This document shows, in pieces, positions 36,701-49,908 of a DNA stretch of 64,000 bases. Position 1 is the first letter of the stretch. Every line of letters begins with the position of its first letter. The notes under the pieces are model-generated. The model was not told where the DNA came from and ran no database searches. It saw only the letters and a program-made list of their open reading frames with translations. A program made the translations under genes and the position numbers. Source of the DNA: Owenia fusiformis (lineage: Eukaryota; Annelida; Polychaeta; Sabellida; Oweniidae). The DNA lies in assembly GCA_903813345.2 (NCBI GenBank), contig CAIIXF020000006.1:13832348-13896347 (forward strand). Reading direction: 5' to 3'.

Positions 36701-39700
36701 AAGATATTTATACATATGATATCAAATATATTTCAAAATGAAATTCACAATTAAATCCAATTCTAAATATGTTATGATATTTTCTATTTTCATATGCCTT
36801 CCTGGGCCACCATCTGATGTTGAAATGCCATCTTGTGCCTACTTTGTGTACTAATAGGTAAGTGAAACAAATTATATATGTTTTCTATTTCTAAAATACT
36901 CTTATATAAAACAATGACTGAAAGATACTGGCTGGGAAAAAAGAATCTGTTTGTATCGTAAAAAGTGATCATATACATATCATAAAGTAAAGGAAGTATA
37001 GGTGATTTAATGTTTTTAATATGCTCCTGGATTTAGTTCTCGAGAGCGATATTCAAAGTGAGGCTCCATGACGAGCATTGGAGTAGCCGGGTACTTGACC
37101 CATTGATGTTATAAAATATGATAGACCATACTGTTTTAAGTGTGGCAAATATGCATAAATGCAATAAGTGGAGTGGGGAAGTGGAAGAAATAGCTATCAA
37201 AGGTCTCGACCTATGTCTATCATATGAAACAATATGCTTATGAGGCATCTCAAAAAGGGTTAAATTGGATATGTTAGTCTCAAAGGAGCAGATAAATATA
37301 GTGATAGATAGCCTTTTCATAAATTTATGATGGGCTCACATCATTTTCTATTATATCTCAAATCAGGATTAAATTACAGAGGATAAATGAATTCCTTGTG
37401 ATCGTATTGATGAAACATTGCATTACACTGACGCGCCAATATTTTCCCTTGATGAAAAATACAATTATCTTCAATTCAAATGACAGATTTTATCTAATCG
37501 TAAATATATCTGAGCGCAAACATGAAATTATTAGGGAATAGTTTAAAATGTATATATAGACCAGTTTCTAATTTATATAAGATTTCCACAAATTCTACTT
37601 TCCAAGAAAACTGAACCACATTATGTCTACTAAGAAGGAATCCTAAATTAGAAAGTATTTTTTCTGACAACCGGAATGGTGATCGAAATTTAAATACTGA
37701 TATGCTATACTCTTGGGACTGTAAATCAATCGTTGTGATTATCGGTTCCGGCATTAAAAACATTATTTCTTCGGCACTCTGTGATTGGCGACCCAGAAGA
37801 TAGTGATTTGTTTTGCCTGTTGCATGCATTTGAGCAGTATTTTGTACAGGCTCTTGAAACTTAATAGACAACAACCCCATAAATATAACATCATTGATCA
37901 GTAGATCTTCTTTTTCTGTCTCGTAGTTAAGACATGTACTAAATTCATTAATACAACATTCGAATATCGTTTATTTTGCAATATATTTTGGGAATTAACG
38001 TTTATTCAGTCAACATTGGGAGTGTGAGTGACTATTTCTCTCAAAAGAAGTTAATTTAGGATTCTTTCAATTGGAAAGCAACTTTAAATTACATCTATTC
38101 TAAGCATAGATTTTACGATCTGAGAAAACATGAACTCTCTTGTGGCTTTAAATAGCAATGTGATACCCATAGTCAAAAGTCACCCATATTGTATTAACCC
38201 ATAATCCTTGAACCAACTACCATTGGAGTGATGCTTTGTCATGCCAAATATGAATTAAAGCAGAGAAATTAAAAAAAGCAAATTCACAGATATCATCTCC
38301 AATCTTACATGAACAGAAATTCTAAAAATCCATACTTTCCATTCAAAGTGCTTGAGTAAAGAGTAAAATTGCAAAATAATGTGGAACTCCGTGGATTGTA
38401 AACTTGAAAAATGTCTCTTATTCTTTTGTTAACTGTTATTTGCTGTGGTGAAAATCTGTATATTTCTATGCCAAGACATGTCCGCTACTTGAATTCCCTC
38501 CCATTCAAATATAATAAATCTAAAAATGTCTGCTGTTTTCAGTCTTTATTGACAGTGCTTTATAGAATGGCTATAAAATCGAGTTCGTTTTCGTGTACTA
38601 TTCCTGGGCACTAATCTGTCACTCTCTTAAAGACGATTTAATGTACTGGTTGTTCAAATTTGGAATTTGCAGAAAGGGCAACATCATCGAAAAACACAAT
38701 AATCTGAAACGTTGTCAACTCCTTAAATTTGATAATACCAGTGCATTTTAATCATAAATCTGTTTGAGATTGTAAACCAAAATTTTACCCTTTTCAATAA
38801 GCAAATGGCAATAAGTCTGTAGACAGTACTAAACTGAAAGGGTGGAATGGGGAAATATTAGTTACATCACTAAAGCAATACATTAATACATGACATAAGA
38901 CTTATAGATGAAAAACACAGCTTCTTCCATAAATCTCATAATACCTATTTGCTCAGCCAAGTAATCTCAAAATTGACACAAGGTATTTTCATATTTTATC
39001 AAACTCTTTGATTTGATTTTGTTTTCCCATAGATTTAATTATATGATCTCTCGTTTGTTTATTATATCATCCGAATTCCTATATTTTCACTCAATTTTAC
39101 GAAGGGAAACAAGGAATAGTTATGAAACACATTCAGAAACAATGAAGCCTTCGACTTTCTCTGAGAAAATATATGATCATTATCACATATCTGTAAAATG
39201 TAGGACTTGGCCAAAAGTAATTAAAGCATGAAGTCAACATGCTAAATTGTTTTTCAATTTCTGTTTTCAATTTTTTAGTGATATATTTAATATGGATGGA
39301 AGGTCCAGAGGGAAATTTTAGTTTTGGGTAATGGAGGCATGGAGGGATTAAAGCGCCATTGTTTCTATATCACACTTGAGATTAGTCCATTTTCACCATT
39401 CAAATCCTGTAATGGCTCTTTTGAGTAAACATCTTCCTCCTTCCACCTTTGAACAACAAATGTACAGTCTAGGGTTAACTTTTCTCAGATTTCTAAAATT
39501 TCTAAATTATATAAGGTTTCAACTCATCTACAATCCTTTTGTGTCAAGGATTCTGATTATAAGGAGGGAGGTTCTCTGATATATGTTGATTTCTTCATTT
39601 TCATGGATGACAGAGCAGAATTAATATTTCATAGAAACACTTTATGACATCAAGATATTTTCTATGCATCGAAAAAGTGTTGAAATGTTACATTGTTGTA

Positions 39701-42514
39701 TTGCATTCCATCATTGATTAATCGTTGCTTTTTCAAGCCTGTCAGATTGGTCAGGAAATATAAAGTTCAATTCATTTATCATTCACAGCACAAACCTAGC
39801 CTCTAATTAAGACTCATCAGAACTTGAGATCTAATTAACTGCTCCTTCTGTATAAAATAACCTGGTTTTTATATGATTTTTCTCATACTTTAGAGGAAAA
39901 ACAGAGGAATTGGCTCGTACTTAGTCTGTCTGGACTTAAAGTAAATACTCGTAATTTTAAACAAATGCAAGAAATAAAAATCTTTATTTCGATTTTTGCG
40001 AGGAAGGTAATGAAATAAAATGAGGGAAGCTATTCTGTTACTGGGTACAACTATCCCTCATCTAACATTAATCTGACATTTCAAAGGTCATTTCTGTCCT
40101 GCCTGATATTTCACTAGGTTTTTAAGCAAAGTGCTTCACCATTAGCTGGGATGCATTGATGACAAATGAGAGACTTTCCCAGAATGCAACTTTAATTAAT
40201 TATTAAGGAATGATGGGATTTATGTATGTGTGATTACCTGGGTAAAGACCTGACATAAAAAACCAAGGATATAATATCAGATAAATGGATTTTTTCAATT
40301 CTTCGTTCTAACAACTTCATCTTATTTCATGATTTCCTGAAGATTTTTTTATCTTTATTTTTTTAAGTGTATTGATCCGGTTTAAGTGTACTGATCAATT
40401 TTTTCTATAAAACTCTGAAAGAAACATCTACCATTATGGGAACACATCCTTTAATACAAATTCCAGGTAAGGAAACATATTTGTCATGAGATTGTATTTA
40501 CAATTATTGTCTCATCACCCTGAATGATTTATCACCAGACATGCATCCTGAATGCCTGCTTACATCAGCTAACGACCCCTGAATTTATACTAAAAATATA
40601 ACTTCTTTTAATGTTGATTGTAAAAAAAAAGAATTATTCAGGAATTGTTTGGCATTTTGTATCTCAAAATTCTACAGTAATTGCTTGTAGATGATATTTT
40701 GCAAAAAGTGCAGAGAAATTGAGAGAACTTCAGTGATATTTAAAAGCTAGTCGAGAGGCAGGCGTATAATGTTCAGTGCTTTCTAATAGATTGCATATTC
40801 ACTGAACCATGAAATCCAGATTATGTTTATATTTTATCGCATTCCGATAGACTTTTTGTAATTTCGCGATGAAGCGTTTGTTTGTGTTAAAATGTAATAT
40901 AAAAACGATTGAAGGTTTTTTCTTTCTATTATTAACTTATCAGAATTGCCATACTCTTTCTAAAGAGAATATGACCTTCTATTAATAACATTAGATTGGT
41001 AATCTGGAAGAACATTGTCGTGGCATGATGAAAATATTGGAAAAGAATGGAAAGGACTTGATCTAAATACATATTGTAATTAATCCCAAGTCATGTCCCC
41101 AGAAAATTGTTGTTTGAATATTTTATAAGCACGGCTTGTCTAGAAATGTTTTACATGTAAGCGGTGTCGGATGAAAGTCAACAATTTGTCTGAACTGAAA
41201 AAACGAAAACCTATTACCATAGTATTTGTTTGCTTTCGACTTTGTGTCAATTGTGTGACATCTCCTTTGCCTGTTCAATAAAATGTAAAATTGGCTAACA
41301 GAGGAAAACAGAGAAACGAGCAGTTAAGATAAGAATCGTGTCAATGAATATGAATTTGGTTTTGCCTCTTGTACTAATTAGTCAACATATTCCTGTCAAT
41401 TTGATGTCTTTATTGAATATCTATCCAACACCTGAATTCAATTAATAGCTTCAAACATTCTGACAAAAAATTACATTTTCTCGAGGCTTTCATGATTTTT
41501 TCGTTTTAAGGCATCAAGTGTTCTTGTGCGGCAAATGGCTTTGAGGGGTTTAGCGGAGATACTTACTTTATACTAAGCATTAGTAATGTCACAGACATCC
41601 TTATTTTAGACAAGGCGCTTTTATCATTGCCTACTTCAGCTCATTAGTTGTTTCATTTTGGGTACAGTCTAAAACATCACATCAGGACGAATCTAAAATG
41701 AATTTAAAATTGGAAAATAATAGGATGCTAATATTAAAACAATATAAAAACAAGATCAACACTAATTCACACTCTATTCAAAAAGCATTTGAAACATTAG
41801 CATTTCGGTGATACATCCTTTGATGAGAACATCATTCATTCAACTGTGGCTGATTGCGGCGTCAGTTTCCTTGACACCTGTCCTTTGACAATAATCAGGG
41901 ATGTACTTTGGTGGAAAATCACTTTGGAATTATTAAGTTTTGTTTTGTGTTTATTTGCTCTCTTGTAAGCATCACACCTGGTATCATCACAGGAGCATCT
42001 GTATCCGTAGCCCCAGAAGTTAATCACGCAGACGACTTTTCAGTCTTCATTCTTATTTCATTTTTTTCTTGTCAATAGTTGAATGAAGTGTTTCATATTA
42101 TGGCATCTCTGAACAGTTTAGTATGTTTTCTTTATGCTGGTATGTCTTATTTCATCAAAATCCTTTTCTTTGTTGAGATTTTAAGTGTAAAAGATGACTT
42201 ACACGTATCATTTTATTTTCTGGGGAATAAGGAAATAGGAATAAGGAAATATTACATTTATTCTTCTTCAATCAACTAGAAAATATTTCATTTTACTCTT
42301 GGCTGGTGGTTGGATACGCACGCCACTCATTAATTTAGTTATTTCAATTTCCGTCATTTTTCAATTTGAGTTGGTGTAATGGTCAAACCTCACATTCAAA
42401 GTCATCATTTCTCCATAAAACAAAGTAAAATGTAAATTTCGTGATATTATATTCTAATTTGAGTTAAAGTTTGAATCATAATGAGCTTGTCATATGGGAG
42501 GTAGTGGAAAATAT
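33728..42514. other. Intron 1 block: mostly featureless
   Basis: AT-rich non-coding sequence. A short imperfect hairpin lies at 34355-34397. A 128-codon minus-strand ORF at 37494-37880 is the longest here, with no recognised domain, and is considered unproven. Confidence 0.45.
34355..34397. repeat. Short imperfect hairpin
   Basis: ATGCTGCCAATGTGTTG (34355-34371) pairs imperfectly with CAACATGGCAGCAT (34384-34397) around a 12-base AT-rich loop. The stem does not extend outward, so a microRNA precursor is unlikely. Confidence 0.5.
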
Positions 42515-42520
42515 GGTTGC

Positions 42521-42546
42521 AGGGTCAAGTAGGGTCACATGACCCT
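42521..42546. promoter_or_regulatory. Candidate composite nuclear-receptor site (DR4 + inverted repeat)
   Basis: Three AGGGTCA-type half-sites lie within 26 bp. AGGGTCA at 42521 and 42531 form a direct repeat with 4 bases between the GGGTCA hexamers. The second copy and its mirror TGACCCT form the perfect 16-bp palindrome AGGGTCACATGACCCT. DR4 suits thyroid-hormone/LXR-type heterodimers. Function is inferred from the motif only. Confidence 0.3.
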
Positions 42547-45500
42547 CATTCCTGGACAATACAATGTCAATCAAGAAATTGATCATTGGATGGATGATTA
42601 AAAGGCAAATATTTGGGATTTTCTTTTCTTTTATTCTGATGGAAATTATTTATTGGTATCTATAGTTATTGTCTAGACCCAATCTGTGAAATATTAGAAT
42701 TCAAATTCAAACTTCAAAGGATTGTATTTTTTGTGCAGTTATAATTTCGCTGGATGGTTATAATGCTACTCTCTCTAACATTTTGACATCTAATCATGTC
42801 AATAGCTGTCCAATTTAGGCTCATTTTATGAGGATTTTACTGTGAAATTCTGACCATTTGCCGCTGGGCTTTTTTCAGTACTTTACATCTCATATGTTGA
42901 GGGACAATTTTCACAACATTAGGAACAATAGGGCCTTTTCACAATAGCCACTTTGTGTGATTTTGTTGAGATTTCTTTTGAATTGAGGTACATTATGAGG
43001 AGGAATTCTCTCATTTCCTGCCCAAAATATGATATCTTGTATTGTATCTATTTCTCTAATTTCTTATAAGAATGAACAGTTTTTTTTACATTTCATAATT
43101 ATACAAAGAAATTGAAATTTTTATTGATATTTTTTGTTGTTTTCTTAAAATTTGTGGAAATTGAAATACAAAGCATTCCAACTTTGAATTATTAAAAGAG
43201 CGGCCACTACCTTTGTATAGCTTGGTATGCCTTGGAGGGAACTTCTGCAAAAGTATAAACACTATTTCACATGAATTGTTTTCATTTATTTAACTTTTAT
43301 ACTTTTTTGACCAGAAATGTACAGTTGAACTTGAGCTCAAATCTTTATGAGCAAAAAAAGTGCAGTAGGAACTGGATAATTTTGTGCTGTTTCATCAAAA
43401 CTTCAAATCTTTAAAAAATGGACTAGGAATATATGAATACTCGAAGAATTCAATTTGTACACAAAAATCACTAGGAAATTTAAAATGTCTAAAATCGAAC
43501 AAATGCAAATGTGGCATATTAAAGTGAAAGTATACTGCGATTTAATGTCTACGATTTCAAACCTGACTGCGCTTCAAAATAAACGTATTGTTGCTGAAAA
43601 AATCTCAAACGTTAACGACTTGACCTCAGTATAAATGTTTATTTTTCACATGAATTTATCTCTTTTCGCTTTTTATTAATGGGATTTTGAAGAATGCCAG
43701 AGGGTTGTGGTTTTTTAATTTGAGAAACCTCAAAATGATATGAATATTCTCACTTTTGACATCTATGCCCAAATACCCAATCATGCACCTGTGGTTTGAG
43801 AAAGTAAAAGTTCTACTCGTGTGGAAAATAATCAAACAAAGGTCATTCAGAAAACTTCAAATATTATTGAACTAGCTGTATTGAATTGTACTGAGTTTAA
43901 TATTGAAACTTTTATTTCAATTTTTACCGATATCAGTCATGTCTGCTTGATAATTCTTACCTGTCAAGATTTGGTAAAATTGTCGCAGTTACAAAACGTG
44001 TGAACCTGATGACAGACTGGTGTAAAAAATGATATACGAGAGGGAATAAACAGTTAACATTTTCAAGATTCTAGAATAGTATAATCTAACAACTGGGCAA
44101 TCTATCACACCCCATCAGCCTGACTTCAGATATTATCCCCCTCTCTTTGGAAACATATCCGATGCCAGGAACAAGTGTCAGCAATCCAGGGGGGTTATGG
44201 ATGAAGTGTCCATTAATACAGCTGTCCCCCTGGATGTTTTGCACTGGCTGACATATCATAGCATCATTAGTTGCAGATTGGCTTTTACTCCCCCTTTTTC
44301 TTTTAAACAGTGTGTCTCAGAGGAGTAATAGGTGTTTGGGGGGGGGGGGTTGATCCAAGACTAAGCTGCAGAAGTAAAACTATTAAAAAGACCAATCATC
44401 ACTTTAAACAGCATTTGGAAACATTCATGGCTTATCAGGAATCCGACCATGGAAATGTAGATAGTTCTTTCACATCAGTAAGATGTTATGAAAATAGGAT
44501 ATGGTGATACCAGGCTACCCCTCTGGGCAATAAAAGCATTTTTGGGATGTTTGCCGATGTTTTTATATCATCTTGCCAAATTGTTTGCAATCTATGTTAT
44601 GATATGACTTATCGACAGAAAGGGATGCTTCTCTAAACATTCTCAATTCCAGTTCCTGGTCATTAATTTTTTGATTCCTGCTTGTGGAAAACTGTATCTA
44701 GTCATTATTGCTTCTTCTTGAATATCAGGTTTACTTGTTGATCTGATCAAAAAGATCTCTGAAATTTACTTGCTCTTACATTTTCTTGGGTAGATTTGAG
44801 GAAAGTATTCATGGGAAATCATAACTTTCTTGTTGATAATGGAAAGATGTATAAGAATCGGGAAATGAATATTTTATTTGATTTCTTTTATAGAATAGTG
44901 TATATACATTTGTTTTTTTTTCGAAATTCAATTAATTCTAATAACTTTATTATTATCACATTATTATTTACTCCTCATATACCATGAAGCTTGTAGTATA
45001 TTTAACTACCCTTAGGCTCAAAGACCAACTCATAATATCTCTCCGTCAAGCTACATTTCTGTTATTTCTATAAATTTTTCTGTGTCATAGTAGAAATTCT
45101 GTGTCTAAACTTGACTATTATTACACTATGTAAGAAGATGTGTTGTCAATTAAATAGTCATCTTCTTGTTGTTGTGGCCACTAATGGATTGAGGTCTGTC
45201 TACATGGTCCCATAATGGGAAAATGATGTACCATAACAACTCAGATATCTTATCTAAATTGTTCTGCTTCAACATTGTATGAATAACATACATGTACCAA
45301 GATCAAGGTCATTTCATGAAACAAAAACACTTTTGTTAAAAGTTTCTGAAAAACATAAAGTTTGTGCAAGTATAAAAATGTGACAGTATGGATCGTAATT
45401 TCCATATACAAATCTGGAATGGTTTGTTTTATTATACACATTGAACTAATCTGCCGGTTTTTTGCTATTTATTAGATGCCACCCTTGAAGACCAAGCCAA

Positions 45501-48500
45501 GCAACCATTAGGATGTTGTTTTCATTTCGTTGTTGGATAAAGAGCAAGACATTTTGTTCCATTGAATAAATAACAGCTTGCTGAGCATGATTGTCGAGAA
45601 TGGTAGAAAAATGTTGGCAAATGAACTCTCGTTCAAGCAGTTTTCACAAATTTTTTCTTAACATTTGACTAAGCTATCAGATTATTAGTTCTATATTGAG
45701 TTATGCTTATAATCCTAAAAATTATGTCTTGAATCAATATCAAATGCCATTTACTGGTAGACACAATATAATGCATCGGGAGTAAAAGTTAAATATTTTT
45801 TATTTTTATTTTCTAAAGATCAATTACATTCCTTGTTGTTTTAGCATTTGGCATTACTGTTTTATATTCCTGGGAAAAGGCTGCAAATGACAGCTTAGAC
45901 TTATTGTCAAGGATACCACTGAAATTGTAAAAATATTTTTCTTTTCTTTACAATAGTGAAAATAGTTTTAAAACATTACATTTTGTTATGAAATAATACA
46001 AACTTAATAAAAACACAGAAAAACCATGGGACAAAATGTAAACCTCCTTTGTTTATTGAATTGAATGAGACATCTATTATGGGTTTCTAGAACTAATTCC
46101 CAAAAGGTGATATAGTAACAGACAAGGCCATGAAACTAATAAATGCCAAATCATATCCTCATAGTTTGTCACTTTTGAAAAAAATGAATTAGAAATATGT
46201 GATTCATGATGTTCTTCTTTTTCAATCAGTCCACATTATAGACCTTTTGCATCGACGAGTGAAAAGAACACCACCAATGCTTTGGGTAATGTAATAAAAA
46301 AGATACAATTTAGTGATGCAATAAAACCTGAAAACTTGTTATACTTTATGTTGCCATAAAGCCTATTATCTTATAAAATAGTTGACTTGTAGAAAAGGTG
46401 ATGCTGATATGGCTGGGTTTAACTACACACAGGACATAACAGATACCTGGTATCCAATAAAAGATCTTTGTGGATTACTATCTAAAAAAAACATTCAGAA
46501 AAAGGGAGGATTACAAATCATCGATTTAGTTTAGTAATATAGATAAACTTTAAAAACATGATTTGGTAATATTTTAGGTGTTAACAAAGTGGTTTTATAG
46601 ACAGGATGAATTCAGAAATGTAATACGATAAATAACATGTGAATGAGTCTCCTATTGATCCTTGCCGCAAAATGTCCCCTCTTACGTATTACCCCTGAAT
46701 ATGCTATGCTACTTTTTAACCCTGTCCCCATCATTGACACTGGGGAGGGGGGGGTATTTTGTCATGTTTTTGAAGAGTAACATTGCATGCATGCTGAATG
46801 GATTGTGTTTGATCTGTGAGAACATGTGAGTCAATGGGCGATCATGAAAACATTGCCAGCATTGCTCATAACAATTCATCAGACGACAAACTCAACATCA
46901 TAAACAGAGGATGGAGATGAATTCATTTTTTTGTATGGTCCGTGATTCTGTTAATATTATATTGGTAAGACCGACCACTATAAATAATAAATATAAAATA
47001 TACTAAACTAAACTCAATTTTCCCATTTTGTAAAAAAGGATCATATTTGAAGTGGCAAATGGAGAGGAAAGTTGTAAAAATGAATTATTGTCAGCAATGA
47101 AATTATTTAGAAGTGTCAGAAAATCACACACATTTTTAAGAGTGAAATGATGTGAAATAAGCATGACTGGATGGACATCTAAACAGCATGACATAGCACC
47201 AGACAGCCAGCTGCTATATAACAACACCTAGTTCAGTCTAAATATCATAGATTTATTTTACTCCCACAGCATCTGGAGTTACTCTTCCTCTAAAAACAGA
47301 CCAAACTCTAGGAAGTATAATTGTCTAATAGCTATCTAATTGCCCAACGAGAGGTGTGTGTTTCCCTTTTCTACCCACCCCAACCTGATCTGACATGTAG
47401 ATGTCTGGCTACTGTTCATTGTACCTGTGCCAGTTCTGCTGGATGATGACATCTTCATCAATCAAGGTGTGACTGGGATAAACTGACTGGTAGAGTTGTA
47501 TGGTTGGATGATGTCTTGTGACATTCTGTCTATGACATGCTGCTTTCAATAGTTTAATTTTGCTCCTTGTAAAGAGAGTGTTATCTAGTATTTTTGCATC
47601 AGGGTACCCTTAAGACAACGTGGTAGAGGAAATAAATTAAAGGGATGGGTAGAAAGGTGAAGAATATTAATGCCTAAGCTAAAGGTACTTGACTTTAACA
47701 CAGATCCTTATACTGTTTCTACTCGATGACCTGCTTATCCCAGGATGATCCTAGTCTGATATCTAAAATTATAAACATTTTATCAAAACACATTTGTCCT
47801 TTTGGCTTCTGGTTTTCTTGCACATATTCCTTATCTAAAATCTTCCAGTTGGTCCATATCAACAAAAGTTGGTTATGTCTAAAACATGGATTATTTCTGA
47901 TGATTCAAGAGTGTGTTAGGCCTAATAATTCCATATGTGTTCTAATTTCAAGAAGAATGAGGAGATATGCATTGTGATAGCATCTAAGGGCTGATGTTGG
48001 TCATCTTTTGCCACCAGGGTTCCAGGAAATATAAGACATGCTTACTAGGGGTCCTTTTAAGTGGGGTGAGGGTCATTGGAATTGGGCATATTCTCAAACA
48101 ACAGACAGTTTATCAAAGTAAGCATGGGTAAATACTGAGATAACTCACCACTAAAATTAGAAAAAGCCGATTAAGGGATATGATACCAAAACACTTGTCT
48201 ATCAAGGTCCTTTCTTGGCATCCTTGTTTTTAATTCCAATGGTTTTTTTCAACTGATTGGCAATTACTATTACTCTTTGTTTGACATCAGTTTGACACCA
48301 GTCTCTTGAGAACTCAAATTGTGATCATTTAGATTTCTTTGAAAGGGGTTTAAGTGCTGTATTAGAAAAATATAGAAATGTATAAATAAATTCTTGCAAG
48401 CTGGAAGCTGTATGTCTGTGTATATCTGCTGGACACGTGTCCTCTCTCTTTAATGAGCTACTGGTGCATATATCCACTGGGTGAGTTGCTTGGTATGCCT

Positions 48501-49512
48501 AAATATTCTGTGGTCAAGTCATAGGTCTACATTTCCAAAAATAAGGGATTCTTTTTGACCTGAGGACTCAATTAATGGCTAGCATGCCTGGCCATCATTT
48601 CCTTGTTTAGGGATGAAATATTAGAGTTTGAAGAAGAAGAATGAGGGAAGATAAGTAAGAAATGTTGACGGCTGCTTGAAAAATTGCAGTCAGTTGACCA
48701 GGTCAGTCACTATCTGGACTCTAAACAAAAGAGATGTTTTGAATCTAGATTTGTGCATGTTTCGTTCTTGTTTGTTTTATCTCATTCAGTGCATGGACAT
48801 TATGATTGATATTTCTGTTGTTCATGGTGCAGATCTCAAGATATCCTGTTCCATTGATGTTTTCTGATGTATTGATATTCAGCATGAGATCTCCTAAAAT
48901 AACTAGACAAGCTAGACTTGGCACAAGTCACTACCTCATCATAGCTTAAATAGAATCATGTTGGAAGTCTTATAGCAATTCACTGTTGAAGACAAATTAT
49001 TGTTGTCTATTCTTATGTTATGTAACTCCAACCAAGAATTTTCAAAACACATAAGTGGGTAGGGTGACTTGTTCAGAGACTTGAGCTTTACATTTCTTAA
49101 GCTATGTGGGGTGAATGACTTGTTCAGATCAGAGTCAAACTTGCCCAGTTATTTTATGTGATGTAAACTCTCTGTTCCCACTTGTTTCTGAAATTCTGCC
49201 ATATGATAAGCATTGTAAGACAAGCCGAAAACAACAACAAAGTAACATTTTGTAAATTATAAATATATGGAGCATAGCAGACATGATAGCGCTTTCCAAT
49301 TAGGGTAGACTTAATATGAGTAAGTAATGAGGTAGGGGTACATGTTTTAACAATTACTTGATCAGTACTCCTTGATTGAAACTGACAGATCTGAGTGTCA
49401 AGGATATGTGACCAGAATTGACTGATCAATTGTGAGCAAAAATCCTCTATATTCCATATATCTCCAAGAAAAGTCATGATCACTAGGGTGGTATTTCCCA
49501 ACATGGTCATGG
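42547..49512. other. Intron 1 block: nothing recognised
   Basis: AT-rich non-coding sequence with a 12-base G run at 44338-44349. The 118-codon minus-strand ORF next to the transposon (49154-49510) has chance-like composition. Confidence 0.45.
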
Positions 49513-49521
49513 TAAATCTTC

Positions 49522-49899
49522 TACCCTGCGTGCAGAGTTTAGTTAAACTACACTCTGCCTAGTAGAGACCATATTACAGTTTAGTGGCCCCGCCCCCACG
49601 ACGGGTACCGGTGACAGTTTGGGTAATAAATCACTTTTGACTTACGCGCTGACCTTTCTTCCACCAATCGGCGAGCTTGAAGAAACATACGCCAAATGCG
49701 TTCTAATTAAATATGCGCATGTCATTGGTCAATTTCGGGCTCAACGATGACGTCAGAAGGAATAACCATATATAGAACGTCGGTCAAATTTGACCGACGA
49801 ACACTGATTGGCGCGGTGAGTTCACAGGTTTATTTTAGTTTGAAAGAGTGAAGACGAAGCTCTCTTTTAAGAAGTGAAGTCAAACGAATGCAAAGGGTA
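49522..49899 (-). mobile_element. 378-bp non-autonomous TIR transposon (MITE), copy B
   Basis: Second copy of the element at 149-526, in the opposite orientation. It runs TACCCTGCG..AAAGGGTA and is flanked by a different 9-bp target duplication, TAAATCTTC at 49513-49521 and 49900-49908. That shows an independent insertion rather than one half of a larger mobile unit. It keeps the palindromes (49532-49558 and 49778-49799), here with a perfect 22-bp palindrome and an intact TGACGTCA. These differences suggest that copy B is nearer the ancestral sequence at those sites. Confidence 0.9.
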
Positions 49900-49908
49900 T
49901 AAATCTTC

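Noticed and set aside
37494-37880. 128-codon minus-strand ORF as a nested gene
   Set aside because: The longest of its kind in mid-intron, but no domain, no signal and no splice partner could be identified. Left as unproven.
18422-44349. G homopolymers (18422, 22458, 33394, 44338) as a regulatory system
   Set aside because: Isolated single runs without multiple spaced G-tracts or shared context, best explained as slippage-prone simple repeats.
49154-49510. 118-codon minus-strand ORF beside transposon copy B as its transposase
   Set aside because: It lies outside the element's ends and target duplication, has chance composition and shows no catalytic motif.
149-49899. A single 49-kb composite transposon bounded by the two 378-bp copies
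   Set aside because: Each copy has its own different 9-bp duplication immediately at both ends, which shows two separate insertions.
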